NCBI RefSeq assembly: GCF_003121485.1 | Contig: NZ_QAVX01000009.1 | Span: forward strand, 62,001-126,000 | Length of the DNA stretch: 64,000 bases | From: Dyella sp. C11 | Lineage (GTDB): Bacteria > Pseudomonadota > Gammaproteobacteria > Xanthomonadales > Rhodanobacteraceae | Direction: 5' to 3' | Translations under genes and position numbers: made by a program | Notes under the pieces: generated by a model | Told to the model about the DNA's origin: nothing | The model's input: the letters and a program-made list of their open reading frames with translations, nothing else | Databases searched by the model: none | Shown: one piece after another, positions 43,260 through 54,060 of the stretch | Layout of the letters: each line of letters opens with the position of its first letter | How positions within the stretch are numbered: position 1 is the stretch's first letter

Positions 43260-44153
43260 ATGAAATTCCACGCGATACCCGGCATATTCATTGGCGTATT
43301 TGGCATAACGGCAACTGCTAATGCCTTTGACGGCATTCTCGATCAATGCCAGACATGCACGACGGATGCTTATTTTCGCCAAACAGCCAAGTCCTACTAC
43401 GACCTCGGCAATCCAACGCTCTACAACCTCAAGACCGGAGCAATTCACTCCTACCGCCTCAGCCTGAAGCGGGGCTATTCCCAGGAATTTGATCCGCCGC
43501 CAGACGCGATCGAGGTTACTGAAGTATCAGTTGATTCAGCCATCTATAGCGCTTTCGTCAATCTAAGCGGCTTCTATCAAATCGCAGGATTCAAGCTGCA
43601 AGGAGCAATCAATATTCCCTACACCGATTTGGGTTCAAATATTCCCGGACTCAATCAAGGTACTACGGCCTATGACGTAACCGAAGATGCGAATCTGCGT
43701 AACCGTATTGGCTTCGAAATCGTCAATAACAGAGATCGATGGAATCAAGTTCGATCCTTCTACAACACCGTTAACGAAGCGGGACTTGTATTCTTCGGCC
43801 TCAAGAGTGAGATATCGCTGGAAGTTCGAATCACCTTTGCCGATGGCAGTTACGTCATCTACCGAAAGACCGCCAACGACGCTAACCAGACGCAGCTGCA
43901 ATTCGTGCCTGGCAGCGCAAGAACACCAAAAACCCAACTTATCCCCGACTCAATCCAACCTCAAAACCAAGGGAAATGGTATGGACCCGGGGCTGGTGGC
44001 GATGATATGGGTCGGTTTGGCAAGCACATGAACTCCATCGGTGCTCCAACTGATTGGAACTACAACGGCGGCTCAAGCCCTCGCGAGGTCGTATGTACAT
44101 GGAAGGTTGGGCAAGGTGGTAACACCCTAATCTGTGCCGCCGCAGCTTACTGA
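43260..44153 (+). CDS. Orphan secreted protein, AT-richer than its surroundings
   Basis: A 297-residue protein of unknown function. GGGAGGGG precedes the ATG at 43260. A signal peptide ends ITATANA-FDG (about residue 21). The mature N-terminus has ILDQCQTCTTDAYFRQTAKS with a CxxC pair; the middle is rich in Asn, Tyr, Ser and Ile (YQIAGFKLQGAINIPYTDLG, VNNRDRWNQVRSFYNTVNEA, ISLEVRITFADGSYVIYRKT). The C-terminal part is Gly/Asn-rich (GKWYGPGAGGDDMGRFGKHM) and ends WKVGQGGNTLICAAAAY with two more Cys. Codon usage has many A/T-ending codons (AAT, ATT, CAA, TAT), unlike both neighbours. No homologue recognised; probably acquired by transfer. Confidence 0.78.
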   Translation: MKFHAIPGIFIGVFGITATANAFDGILDQCQTCTTDAYFRQTAKSYYDLGNPTLYNLKTGAIHSYRLSLKRGYSQEFDPPPDAIEVTEVSVDSAIYSAFVNLSGFYQIAGFKLQGAINIPYTDLGSNIPGLNQGTTAYDVTEDANLRNRIGFEIVNNRDRWNQVRSFYNTVNEAGLVFFGLKSEISLEVRITFADGSYVIYRKTANDANQTQLQFVPGSARTPKTQLIPDSIQPQNQGKWYGPGAGGDDMGRFGKHMNSIGAPTDWNYNGGSSPREVVCTWKVGQGGNTLICAAAAY

Positions 44154-44266
44154 CATTCGAGCGTGTCATGGAACGAGGCCGTATCCATGGGTGACGCCTC
44201 GTTTCAGTTGGAGTATCGAGGCCAAGTCATGGCAATCTAGCTTCTTGTCCAAGCGTGACTAAGTTT

Positions 44267-45547
44267 ATGCCCTACAGATACGAAAACACCCTCGCTTGGG
44301 CGCAAGCGCAGGACGCCGCCGACCCGCTCCGCTCCTTCCGCGATGAATTCCTGATACCTCCGCACGAAGGCAGGGACAGCCACTACTTCTGCGGCAATTC
44401 GCTGGGGCTGCAACCGCGCGCCGTGCGTGACGCACTGGCCGCGGAACTGGACGACTGGGCGGGGCTTGCGGTGGAAGGCCACTTCAAGGGTCGCCTGCCG
44501 TGGATGAATTACCACGAGTTCGTGCGCGACGACCTCGCCACCGTGGTGGGTGCGCAGCCGTCCGAAGTGGTGGCGATGAACACGCTGGGCGTGAACCTGC
44601 ACCTGATGATGGTGAGCTTCTACCGGCCCACGCCGGAACGCCACGCCATCCTTATCGAATCAGGCTCGTTTCCCACCGATCGCTATGCGGTGGAATCGCA
44701 GATTCGTTTCCATGGCTTCGACCCGGCGACGTCGCTGATCGAACTGAAGGGCGATGAAGCCAACGGCACCATTTCGATGGAAGCCATCGAGCGTGTACTG
44801 GCCGAACACGGCTCCCGCATCGCACTGGTGATGCTGCCCGGCGTGCAGTACCGCACGGGGCAGGCCTTCGACCTCGCCGCCATCACGCGTCTCGCCAGCC
44901 GCCATGGCTGCATGGTCGGCTTCGATCTCGCGCATGCGGTGGGCAATCTGCCCTTGCAGTTGCACGACATCGGCGCGGACTTCGCCATCTGGTGCAGCTA
45001 CAAGTACCTCAACAGCGGGCCGGGCGCGGTCGGCGGTGCGTTCGTGCACGAACGCCATGCGCGCACCACCCTGCCGCGCTTCGCCGGCTGGTGGGGCCAC
45101 GACAAGACCACGCGCTTCCAGATGGGCCCGGCATTCGTGCCCACCTACGGCGCGGACGGCTGGCAGCTGAGCAACCCGCCCATCCTGGCGCTCGCACCGC
45201 TGCGCGTGTCGCTGGAAATCTTCGTGCGTGCAGGCATGGCGAACCTACGCGAGAAGTCGCTGCGCCTCACCGGCTACCTGGAATGGCTGGTGCAGACCCA
45301 GCTGAGCGACGTGCTGGAAGTGGTAACGCCCAGCGATCCGGCGCGCCGCGGCTCCCAGTTGTCCATCCGCGTTCAGGGTGGCCGCGAGCGCGGTCGTTCG
45401 CTGTTCGAATACCTGATGGAGAACGGTATCGTCGGCGACTGGCGCGAACCGGACGTGATTCGCATCTCGCCCACGCCGCTGTACAACCGCTTCGCCGATT
45501 GCGTGGCGTTTGTCGAAGCCGCTCGCGCCTGGGCAACCAAGGCCTGA
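44267..45547 (+). CDS. kynU: Kynureninase
   Basis: A 426-residue PLP enzyme, normal length. It cleaves kynurenine to anthranilate or 3-hydroxykynurenine to 3-hydroxyanthranilate, with alanine. HYFCGNSLGLQPRAVRDALA, VVAMNTLGVNLHLMMVSFYR, HAILIESGSFPTDRYAVESQ and LVMLPGVQYRTGQAFDLAAI match the family. GFDLAHAVGNLPLQLHDIGA precedes WCSYKYLNSGPGAVGGAFVH with Lys246 as PLP lysine; the C-terminal domain has GIVGDWREPDVIRISPTPLY. ATG at 44267; a GTG at 44255 would add four residues. With ACMSD nearby, a 3-hydroxylated tryptophan route is likely. Confidence 0.94.
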   Translation: MPYRYENTLAWAQAQDAADPLRSFRDEFLIPPHEGRDSHYFCGNSLGLQPRAVRDALAAELDDWAGLAVEGHFKGRLPWMNYHEFVRDDLATVVGAQPSEVVAMNTLGVNLHLMMVSFYRPTPERHAILIESGSFPTDRYAVESQIRFHGFDPATSLIELKGDEANGTISMEAIERVLAEHGSRIALVMLPGVQYRTGQAFDLAAITRLASRHGCMVGFDLAHAVGNLPLQLHDIGADFAIWCSYKYLNSGPGAVGGAFVHERHARTTLPRFAGWWGHDKTTRFQMGPAFVPTYGADGWQLSNPPILALAPLRVSLEIFVRAGMANLREKSLRLTGYLEWLVQTQLSDVLEVVTPSDPARRGSQLSIRVQGGRERGRSLFEYLMENGIVGDWREPDVIRISPTPLYNRFADCVAFVEAARAWATKA

Positions 45548-45574
45548 GAGTTCGCGGGCAAATGGACGTCCAGC

Positions 45575-45597
45575 CGTCCGCGGACTGTCCGCGGACG
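45575..45597 (+). terminator. Hairpin downstream of kynU
   Basis: CGTCCGCGG (45575-45583) and CCGCGGACG (45589-45597) form a perfect 9-bp stem. It is followed by a third GTCCGC and no T run. Possible transcript-end hairpin. Confidence 0.4.
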
Positions 45598-45712
45598 CTG
45601 TCCGCAGCCCCGCCTGTCTTCGGGTAACCTTCCGCATCAAGCACTTGGGCTACGCTCCGTTTTGGCACGCCCATTGCCTGATGATAAGCACCACTCCAGA
45701 CAAGGAATGCCC

Positions 45713-46195
45713 ATGCGTACCGTCCGACTGAGCTGTCTGATGTCCCTGCTTCTCGGCGCCGCCGCCGCACACGCCGCCGCGCCGGATGCACCGCCCACGG
45801 GCGACGAACTCAACCGCACCATCGCCGCGCTCGACACCAAGGTGTTCGACGCCTACAACACCTGCGACATGACGACATTCGGCACGTTCTTCAGCGCGGA
45901 CGTCGAGTTCTATCACGACAAGGGTGGCCTGATGACCGGCCGCGACGCCGTGGTGGACGCCACCCGCAGGAACATCTGCCACAAGGTAAAGCGCGAGCTG
46001 GTCGGTACGCTCGAGGTCTATCCGATAAAGGATTACGGCGCGATCGAAATGGGCACGCACCGCTTCTGCAAGCTCGATACCGGCAAATGCGAAGGCATCG
46101 GCAAGTTCCTCCACATCTGGCGCTACCAGAACGGCCAGTGGCAGATGACGCGCGTGGTGAGCTACGACCATCACGCCATCGACAGCGGCAAGTAA
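45713..46195 (+). CDS. Exported SnoaL/DUF4440-like protein
   Basis: A 160-residue protein with signal peptide ending AAAHAAAP (about residue 21). AAGGA lies 6 nt upstream of the ATG at 45713. The rest looks like a nuclear transport factor 2-type cone fold: NRTIAALDTKVFDAYNTCDM, TTFGTFFSADVEFYHDKGGL, MTGRDAVVDATRRNICHKVK, GAIEMGTHRFCKLDTGKCEG and KFLHIWRYQNGQWQMTRVVS. Such domains bind small ligands or act as isomerases; no residue set points to an activity. It is convergent with proA; a REP doublet lies between. Confidence 0.78.
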   Translation: MRTVRLSCLMSLLLGAAAAHAAAPDAPPTGDELNRTIAALDTKVFDAYNTCDMTTFGTFFSADVEFYHDKGGLMTGRDAVVDATRRNICHKVKRELVGTLEVYPIKDYGAIEMGTHRFCKLDTGKCEGIGKFLHIWRYQNGQWQMTRVVSYDHHAIDSGK

Positions 46196-46209
46196 AACCA
46201 CACCCTGAT

Positions 46210-46292
46210 TTGTTGTGGGAGCGCACCCTGTGCGCGACTGGCTCAACAGACATCGCTAGCCCAGTCGCGCACAGGGTGCGCTCCCACAACAA
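46210..46292. repeat. REP-like paired inverted repeat, copy 7 (GTGGG type)
   Basis: TTGTTGTGGGAGCGCACCCT plus GTGCGCGACTGG on the left and the matching complement ending CTCCCACAACAA on the right. The most extended arms in the window. It lies between two convergent genes, where it can serve both transcripts as a 3' hairpin. Confidence 0.88.
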
Positions 46293-46302
46293 GCAATGCG
46301 AC

Positions 46303-47564
<1,262 letters not shown>

Positions 47565-47568
<4 letters not shown>

Positions 47569-48740
47569 GCGTCGATGTCCCCTGTGGTTTCGATGTCGAC
47601 CAGCGTGGCGAGATCGTCTCGGTGCACGATCTCCGCGCCGTAGCTGTAGCCCAGCAGGGGCTCGATGTCGCGACTGTGTCGCCCGGCCATGCGCTTCACT
47701 TCAACCGCACCGTACTGGCTAAGCCCACGCGCCACGACGCGGGCCGCCTCGTCCACGATCTCCACGAGATCGCCGCGATGGAATTCCCCGGTTACGTCGA
47801 GCACACCACCGGGCAGCAGCGAAGCGCGACCACCTGCCAACGCCCGCGCTGCACCGGCATCCACTTGGATGCGCCCCGGCGCGGCAGGCGCATGGCGCAA
47901 CCAATATTTGCGTGCCTGCATGCGCGTCTTGCCCGCCACGAAGAACGTGCCCCGCAACTGCCCCTGCGCCAGCGCGTCGACCGTTTCCGAACGCCTGCCA
48001 CTGAAGATCGCGGTGGGAACGCCTGCAGCACCGGCCTTGGCGGCGGCTTCCAGCTTCGTGCGCATGCCACCGGTGCCGACGGTGCTGCCGCTGCCACCGG
48101 CCATCGCCATCACTTCCGGCGTCAATGCCTCAATACGCTGCAAAGGCGTTGCCAGGGGATCGCGCCGTGGATCGGCGGTGTAAAGCGCATCGATATCCGA
48201 GGCGATCAGCAACAGGTCCGCGTCCACCAGCGCAGCCACGATCGCGGCGAGGTTGTCGTTGTCGCCGAGCTTGAGTTCGTCCACGGCCACCGTGTCGTTC
48301 TCGTTCACCACCGGCAGCACATCCAGCGTCAGCAGCTCTCTCAAGGTGGCGCGTGCATTGAGGTAACGGCGGCGATTGCGCAGGTCGTCGTGCGTCAGCA
48401 GCACCTGGGCGACCGGCCGTGAACTCAGCGACTGCCATAACGCGATCATCGGCGCTTGCCCCAACGCGGCCAATGCCTGCCTCGCAGCAATATCGCCGCC
48501 GCTTGGCGTGTGCGCGCGCAGTTGGGCACGCCCTGCGGCCACGGCACCCGACGACACCAGCACGACCTGGCGACCGGCGTCACGACTGGCACGGATGAAG
48601 TCCGCCAAGGCCGCGGCATAGATTGATGTGAGGCCACCGCCGTCGGCCGCAAGCAGGTTGCTGCCCACCTTCAGCACGCAACGACGCCATGTGGGCAGCG
48701 CCTGCATGGGAATAACCTGCGAGCGCTGCCCTTCGTTCAT
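47565..48740 (-). CDS. proB: Glutamate 5-kinase
   Basis: A 391-residue kinase, first step of proline synthesis. The amino acid kinase domain (about 15-270) starts [20 protein letters not shown], then [60 protein letters not shown] and [20 protein letters not shown]. The C-terminal PUA domain (about 295-380) holds [20 protein letters not shown]. Proline feedback inhibition is usual for this type. Its ATG at 48740 overlaps the cupin gene stop by 4 bp, and its end overlaps proA by 4 bp. Confidence 0.95.
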
Positions 48741-49111
48741 GCGTGATCGCCCAAGGGCGTTTCGATACGATCCCCGTGGCTGCGGGGCGAGGAAACGACC
48801 AGCATCCGCACGTCGGCGTGGCTGTCGTTACGGACTTGATGGGGGCGCCCGGGTGGCACATGGAGACCCTGCCTGGGCGACAATCGGTGTGACGCGCCGT
48901 CCAGCTCGATGGTCAGCTCCCCCTGAAGCACATAGAAGAACTGGCGGGAGCGCTCATGGCGGTGACGAACCTCCCACGCGCCCTGGGGCATGCGTTCTTC
49001 GATCACACTGAGGTCCGCGCCGGCCAGCAGATGCCAGCCGTCGCAGTCTTGTCCCCAGTGGTAGTGTTCGGCATTTTCCGTGCTGACGGTTCCCATGCCG
49101 ATCTCCAACAT
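48737..49111 (-). CDS. Cupin-domain protein between argH and proB
   Basis: A 124-residue single-domain cupin. WEVRHRHERSRQFFYVLQGE plus LTIELDGASHRLSPRQGLHV is the first motif with RHRH and E ligands; PPGRPHQVRNDSHADVRMLV is the second with its His. It begins MLEIGMGTVSTENAEHYHWG. The fold is a small sensing or isomerase-type cupin; function unknown. It is 11 nt after argH and overlaps proB by 4 bp, so it is transcribed with arginine and proline biosynthesis genes. Whether it senses an intermediate of that pathway is open. Confidence 0.82.
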   Translation of the reverse strand: MLEIGMGTVSTENAEHYHWGQDCDGWHLLAGADLSVIEERMPQGAWEVRHRHERSRQFFYVLQGELTIELDGASHRLSPRQGLHVPPGRPHQVRNDSHADVRMLVVSSPRSHGDRIETPLGDHA

Positions 49112-49122
49112 GCCTATTCCTT

Positions 49123-50418
49123 TTAGCCGTCCAGACGGCTGAGTCTATCGCGCAATGCGTCCAGGCGCAGGTCGTTTCCGGAACCGGGCGAGACGCGTGC
49201 TGCGAGGCTGGCCTCGGGCGTGCGTCCCTCGCCGGCCGAGGCGGCCGCATCCGCTGCCGCACGATACGCATCGCGGAAGGGTACGCCCGCCGCTGCCTGC
49301 TCGATCGCCACGTCGGTGGCATACATGGCCGGCTCGATGGCGGCGCGCATGGCCGGCTCGTTCCATTCCATGCGGGCCAGCAGGTCCGGCACCAGTTCCA
49401 GCGCGGCCAGGCCATGACGGCAACCGTGGAACAGGGAACCTTTGGAGAACTGCAGGTCACGCTGATAGCCCGACGGCAGCGACAGCAGCTGCTCGATCTC
49501 GGTACGGGCGGCGGCGACACTGGCGTAGCTGGCGCGCAGCAGCTCCACCACGTCCGGATTGCGCTTGTTCGGCATGATCGAGCTGCCTGTGGTGTATTCG
49601 CTCGGCAGCTTCACGAAGTTGAATTCGGCCGTGGTGAACAGCGAGAGGTCCCACGCCAGGCGACGCAGGTCCAGCAGCGCCGCGGCAATGGCTTCCAGCA
49701 CGGCCATTTCGAACTTGCCACGCGAGAGCTGTGCGTAGATGGGCGACACCTGCATGCGGGCAAAACCCAGCGCCTGCGTGGTGTGCTCGCGGTCCAGCTT
49801 GAGGTTCACGCCATAGCCCGCCGCCGTACCCAGCGGGTTGGCATCGATCAGCAGCGCGGTCTGCTGCGCACGCAGCGCGTTGTCGATGAAACCCTCGGCA
49901 AAGCCCGCAAACCACATGCCGGTGGACGACACCACCGCACGCTGCAGATGCGTATAGCCCGGCAACGGGATGGCCGGCTGCGCGGCGCGATCCAGGCAAA
50001 CCTTGGCAATGGCCTTGCAGGTGCCTTCGAGCGTGGCCAGCTGCTCCTTCAGCCACAGGCGCGTGGCGACCAGGATCTGGTCATTGCGGCTGCGACCGGT
50101 GTGCACGCGGCGGCCGGCATCACCCAGGCGCTCGGTAAGACGCGCCTCGATGGCCGAGTGGCCATCTTCATAACGGTCGTCGAGCACGAAGTTGCCGGCG
50201 CGGAAGTCCTCCGCCAGCACGTCGAGCTCGCGCTTCAACGCCGCGGCTTCATCCCCGCTCACCACACCGATGTTGGCTAGCCCTTCCACATGCGCCTTGC
50301 TGGCCGTGATGTCGTGCAGGAAGAACTCGCGATCCAGCACCACGTCGTCGCCCGCGAGGAACGTCATGATGCGGGTGTCGATCTTGATGTTGGATTTTTG
50401 CCAGAGAGGTTGGGTCAT
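49123..50418 (-). CDS. argH: Argininosuccinate lyase
   Basis: A 431-residue lyase of the fumarase/aspartase superfamily. Start at 50418 ([20 protein letters not shown]) with AGGACACCACG upstream; a longer frame would run into the inverted-repeat element. It splits argininosuccinate to arginine and fumarate. [40 protein letters not shown] and the superfamily signature [20 protein letters not shown] are present, with the catalytic Ser in GSSIMP. The N-terminus is of the shorter type found in xanthomonads. Last enzyme of the arginine route here; followed by a cupin gene. Confidence 0.93.
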   Translation of the reverse strand: MTQPLWQKSNIKIDTRIMTFLAGDDVVLDREFFLHDITASKAHVEGLANIGVVSGDEAAALKRELDVLAEDFRAGNFVLDDRYEDGHSAIEARLTERLGDAGRRVHTGRSRNDQILVATRLWLKEQLATLEGTCKAIAKVCLDRAAQPAIPLPGYTHLQRAVVSSTGMWFAGFAEGFIDNALRAQQTALLIDANPLGTAAGYGVNLKLDREHTTQALGFARMQVSPIYAQLSRGKFEMAVLEAIAAALLDLRRLAWDLSLFTTAEFNFVKLPSEYTTGSSIMPNKRNPDVVELLRASYASVAAARTEIEQLLSLPSGYQRDLQFSKGSLFHGCRHGLAALELVPDLLARMEWNEPAMRAAIEPAMYATDVAIEQAAAGVPFRDAYRAAADAAASAGEGRTPEASLAARVSPGSGNDLRLDALRDRLSRLDG

Positions 50419-50460
50419 CGTGGTGTCCTGCAATCTTGGTAAGGCGCCATCTTTCTGCTC

Positions 50461-50582
50461 GTCATTCCGGCGCAGGCCGGAATCCAGCAGAGACACGGCC
50501 TGGTTGTCGCAAAAAGCTGATCTGCTGCTACCGCAGGGACCCTTCGCCATCGCATCTGGATTCCGGCCTGCGCCGGAATGAC
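50461..50582. repeat. Inverted-repeat element between argC and argH
   Basis: GTCATTCCGGCGCAGGCCGG plus AATCCAG (50461-50487) and its exact complement (50556-50582), 27-bp arms with a 68-nt loop. It lies between the argC stop at 50585 and argH at 50418 in the operon. Confidence 0.88.
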
Positions 50583-50584
50583 GG

Positions 50585-51541
50585 TCAGGTGATCGGGATC
50601 GCCGTGTACTCGTCAACGCCAATGGCGCGATTGATGTTCTGCATGGCCTGCGTCGCCGCGCCCTTCAGGAGGTTGTCGAGCGTGGCCACCACCACGACAC
50701 GCTTGCCGTCGTTGGACACGGCAAAACCGCCGATATCCACGTGGTGCTTGTTGGCGATGTGGCTGACCCACGGCGCCTCATCCACCACATGCACCAGCTT
50801 TTCGCCTTCGTACGCACCGTTGAAGCGCTGCACGATGTCCTCACGCTTCACCTGGCGTGCCAGATACAGGTTCGTGGTGACCGTGAGCCCGCGGAAATGC
50901 GGCGCCACGTGCGGCATGAACTCCACCGGCACATTCAAATGCCGGCTCGCTTCCTTCTCGTGCATGTGACCGGTGAGCGAGTACGGCATCAGGTTGTCGC
51001 GCAGCTTCTCCGGGTTGTTCTTGTCCGACGGCGTGGTGCCGGCACCGGAGTAGCCGGATACGCCAAAGCTCACCGGCGGTGCCGCCAGCAGATCCTTCAG
51101 CGGTGCGATGGACAGCTGGATGGCAGTCGCGTAGCAACCCGGATTGCTGATGCGCTTCTCGCCGCGCCACAGCTGGCGCGTGAGTTCCGGCAGACCGTAG
51201 TACCACTTCTCGTTGAAACGATAATCGGCGGAAAGGTCGACGATGATCGTCTCAGGCCTGGCCTTGTCGATGGCTTCGACATACGGCGCAGCCTTCCCAT
51301 TGGGGAGCGCCAGCACGACGATATCCGCGCCCTGCGCTGCCACGTCATCGGCGTCGAGGCTGGCGTAACGCAGCTCGCCTTCGAAACCCTCGACGTTATC
51401 CGCCACGCGCTGGCCATCCAGCTCACGCGAGGAAACAAACGCCAATTCCAGCGCCGGATGTGCGGCCACCAGCCGGATCAGTTCGGCACCCGTGTGCCCG
51501 CGTGCGCCGACGATGCCGATGCGATGCTTGTTCGTGCTCAT
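50585..51541 (-). CDS. argC: N-Acetyl-gamma-glutamyl-phosphate reductase
   Basis: A 318-residue enzyme that reduces N-acetylglutamyl phosphate to N-acetylglutamate semialdehyde. [20 protein letters not shown] is the Rossmann nucleotide loop. The active-site Cys is in [28 protein letters not shown] and [20 protein letters not shown] match the family, with a His important for catalysis in the latter. Starts 3 nt after the fused argB/A gene, so the two are tightly coupled. Confidence 0.93.
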   Translation of the reverse strand: MSTNKHRIGIVGARGHTGAELIRLVAAHPALELAFVSSRELDGQRVADNVEGFEGELRYASLDADDVAAQGADIVVLALPNGKAAPYVEAIDKARPETIIVDLSADYRFNEKWYYGLPELTRQLWRGEKRISNPGCYATAIQLSIAPLKDLLAAPPVSFGVSGYSGAGTTPSDKNNPEKLRDNLMPYSLTGHMHEKEASRHLNVPVEFMPHVAPHFRGLTVTTNLYLARQVKREDIVQRFNGAYEGEKLVHVVDEAPWVSHIANKHHVDIGGFAVSNDGKRVVVVATLDNLLKGAATQAMQNINRAIGVDEYTAIPIT

Positions 51542-51544
51542 GGA

Positions 51545-52861
51545 TCAGTCCACCAGGGTCGGCAGGCGCTGCGCACAATGCGCGACGCAACGGGCGATCG
51601 TGTCGAAGTCTTCAATGCCGTACCAGAACACTTTCCAGCTCGGCTGCTTGAGGCAGCCATCGGATTCGGCATAGTAGAAATGGTTCACCGTGTTGCCGTG
51701 GCGCGAGCGCCAGAACAGTTGCGGATTTTCCTCGCGCATCACCTGCCACACGGCGCGGCCCAGGCCTTCACCCTGCGCGTCGTCGAGCACGGCGAACTTG
51801 TCGAGATACGGCAAGCCGCCTTCCATGGTCAGGATCATCGCGGTGCGGTAGTTCTCGCTTACGTACACGCGAAACGGCTTGGTGCGCTCGAAATAATCCG
51901 GCACCAGCGTACGACCGAAGCTGGACTCGATCAGCTCGCGCATGCGACCCAGGTCGATGCCCTCCCACGACTCGAAACGCTTCACCTTCTCGCCACGACG
52001 CACCAGCGTGCCCGAACCCTTGTGCGTGAACAGTTCCTTCGCCAGCTCCGACGGCTTGGTGATGGATACCGACGAGGTCAGCGGCAGATCGTTCAGCAGG
52101 TCCGCGATCTGTTCGATCTTCAGGCGCATGCCGCCGTTGATCCACGGCTGGGCCATCAGGTGCTCGAACTCGGTGCTGAGATTGATCGAGTCGATGATGT
52201 TGCCCTTGTCGTCCAGCAGGCCGCCCGTGCCGGTGAGGAACACGATCTTGTACGGTTGCAGCACGCGCACCAGTTCGTTGGCGGCGAAATCGGCATTGAC
52301 GTTGAGGATCTGCCCCTCTTCCGTCTCGCCGAGGCTGGCGATCACGGGAATGGAACCCGCACGCAAGCTGGCTTCGATCGGCGCGAGGTTGATGCTGGTG
52401 ACCTTGCCCACCAGGCCATAGGTGTCGCGGTCCAGATAACTGGCCGTGAATACGCCCGACGGCACCGAAGTGGCACGCGTATCCATCGTCTGCAGCGCCT
52501 CGACCAGACGCAGGTTCTGCTCCTGGAACACCTTGCGCACGATGGCCAGCGCCTTGGGCGTGGTCACGCGCAGGCCGTTCACCGTGTGCTTCTCGATGCC
52601 GGCGGCGGAAAGTTCTTCGTCCAGCTGCGGGCCCGCGCCGTGCAGCACGATGGGTGTCAGGCCCACCTGCTGCAGGAAGGTGAGCGACGAGGTGAGTGCC
52701 GGCAGGTCGTCGCGCAGCACGGCGCCACCGACCTTCACCACGGCGAAGCGCTTGGCGTCCAGCTGCGAGAAGCGCTTGAGGTATTGCTGGATCTCCTTCG
52801 CGCTACCCATGCTCGAAAGCAGGCGGACGATGGTTTTCCGGGTGTGCTTGTGGGCTTCCAC
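51545..52861 (-). CDS. argB: Bifunctional N-acetylglutamate kinase / N-acetylglutamate synthase
   Basis: A 438-residue fusion. Residues about 35-285 are the amino acid kinase domain: [60 protein letters not shown] and [20 protein letters not shown]. Residues about 290-438 form a GNAT synthase domain: [20 protein letters not shown] style strands and [20 protein letters not shown] for acetyl-CoA, ending [17 protein letters not shown]. Such NAGS-K fusions are known from Xanthomonas and Xylella and resemble the animal NAGS architecture. It makes and phosphorylates N-acetylglutamate. Arginine inhibition of the synthase is likely from family knowledge. Confidence 0.94.
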   Translation of the reverse strand: MEAHKHTRKTIVRLLSSMGSAKEIQQYLKRFSQLDAKRFAVVKVGGAVLRDDLPALTSSLTFLQQVGLTPIVLHGAGPQLDEELSAAGIEKHTVNGLRVTTPKALAIVRKVFQEQNLRLVEALQTMDTRATSVPSGVFTASYLDRDTYGLVGKVTSINLAPIEASLRAGSIPVIASLGETEEGQILNVNADFAANELVRVLQPYKIVFLTGTGGLLDDKGNIIDSINLSTEFEHLMAQPWINGGMRLKIEQIADLLNDLPLTSSVSITKPSELAKELFTHKGSGTLVRRGEKVKRFESWEGIDLGRMRELIESSFGRTLVPDYFERTKPFRVYVSENYRTAMILTMEGGLPYLDKFAVLDDAQGEGLGRAVWQVMREENPQLFWRSRHGNTVNHFYYAESDGCLKQPSWKVFWYGIEDFDTIARCVAHCAQRLPTLVD

Positions 52862-52867
52862 TGTTGC

Positions 52868-53962
52868 TTAACTCTTGTCGATGATGCGGTAGATGGTGTC
52901 GGCGTAATGCTGCAATTGGTCGAGTGAAACCCACTCGTCGGCGGTATGCGCCTGCGCGATGTCGCCGGGGCCGTAGACGAAGCTGGTGTAGCCGGCAGCG
53001 GAGAACAGCGCCGCCTCGGTCCAGAAGTCCACGGCGTTGCCGATGGGAATGTTCAACTCGTCGGCGAGGTCACGCGCTGCGAGGCGACGCGTTTCCGCCG
53101 TGGCTGTGTCGCCAGCAGGCAGCGAATCGCCGTGGAAGAGTTCGTCGAACTCTACCGGCTGCGGTTCGACCAGCGTGCGGAACGTGTTGAGCAGGTCTTT
53201 CGGGTTCATCGTCGGCAACGGACGGAAACCGAAACGGACATCCGCCGACGGCGCGATCATGTTTGCCTTGATGCCACCATCGATGCGACCGATGTTGAAG
53301 CGCAGGCCGGTAAGGCCTCCGAAGCGCTCATGCGCCTGCTTCTCCACGTAGTCGAGCGCCGCAGCACCCCAACGCACCACCTGATGCACGGCGCTGTCGC
53401 TGGGCTTCTGCTCGCCCGACGCGTGACCGGCACTGCCCTTGAAGCGCATCTGCACCGAATGGATGCCGCGATGCGCCAGCACCGCTTCACCCTTGGTCGG
53501 CTCGGCCACGATGATGGCGTCGTACGCCGGCTTGTCCTTGAGGAAACCGGCGATGCAGCGCGGGTCGTTGGCTTCTTCGTCGGTCGACAGCAACAGCGCC
53601 ATGTCGCCCTTGGTGACGTTCGCCACGGCGACAAGCGCAGCGGCTGCGCCCTTGATGTCGCATGCGCCCAGGCCAATCGCGCGATCCTCCGTCACGCGCA
53701 GCTCGTGCGGACTGGCCGTCCAGTGCGGTGAATCGGGCACGGTATCCAGGTGCACGTTGAACAGCACTTTCGGTTGGCCACGCACGGCGTACAGCGTCAC
53801 GGCGCCTGCGCCGTAGTCGGTCGCGGTGACGTCGAAGCCCGGCAGGTTGTCCCGCAGGTAGTCGAAGATGCCGCCGGTGCCGATCTCGCGCGGCGGATTG
53901 CGCGTGTCGTAGCTGACCAGCGCGCGAAGGTGTCGGAGAGTGTCGTCGAGTAGAGAGCTCAT
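52868..53962 (-). CDS. argE: M20 deacetylase of the arginine route (acetylcitrulline/acetylornithine type)
   Basis: A 364-residue M20 metallopeptidase. VLFNVHLDTVPDSPHWTASP has the first zinc His/Asp pair, IGLGACDIKGAAAALVAVAN gives the bridging Asp and LLLSTDEEANDPRCIAGFL the catalytic Glu-Glu. IIVAEPTKGEAVLAHRGIHS and FKGSAGHASGEQKPSDSAVH hold later ligands and the dimerisation region. Since the transcarbamylase is of the acetylornithine type, the physiological substrate should be N-acetylcitrulline, as in Xanthomonas; this is inferred from context. It lies 6 nt before the argB/A fusion. Confidence 0.9.
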   Translation of the reverse strand: MSSLLDDTLRHLRALVSYDTRNPPREIGTGGIFDYLRDNLPGFDVTATDYGAGAVTLYAVRGQPKVLFNVHLDTVPDSPHWTASPHELRVTEDRAIGLGACDIKGAAAALVAVANVTKGDMALLLSTDEEANDPRCIAGFLKDKPAYDAIIVAEPTKGEAVLAHRGIHSVQMRFKGSAGHASGEQKPSDSAVHQVVRWGAAALDYVEKQAHERFGGLTGLRFNIGRIDGGIKANMIAPSADVRFGFRPLPTMNPKDLLNTFRTLVEPQPVEFDELFHGDSLPAGDTATAETRRLAARDLADELNIPIGNAVDFWTEAALFSAAGYTSFVYGPGDIAQAHTADEWVSLDQLQHYADTIYRIIDKS

Positions 53963-54003
53963 GCGATCCGGATAGTGAAGGGTTGCTTCGGGATTCCCTT
54001 AGC

Positions 54004-54049
54004 CGTCATCCCCGCGAACCCCGAAAAGGGGGCAAGGGCGGGAATGACG
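54004..54049. repeat. Short inverted-repeat element between argG and argE
   Basis: CGTCATCCCCGC (from 54004) and GCGGGAATGACG (to 54049) are imperfect inverted ends of the same family as 13031, 50461 and 55330. A shortened member with a small loop. Confidence 0.75.
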
Positions 54050-54060
54050 AGCAAAAAGAA

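Noticed and set aside
50419-50622. Upstream extension of argH by 68 codons
   Set aside because: The added codons come from the 50461-50582 inverted repeat; the ATG at 50418 has a good ribosome binding site and family N-terminus.
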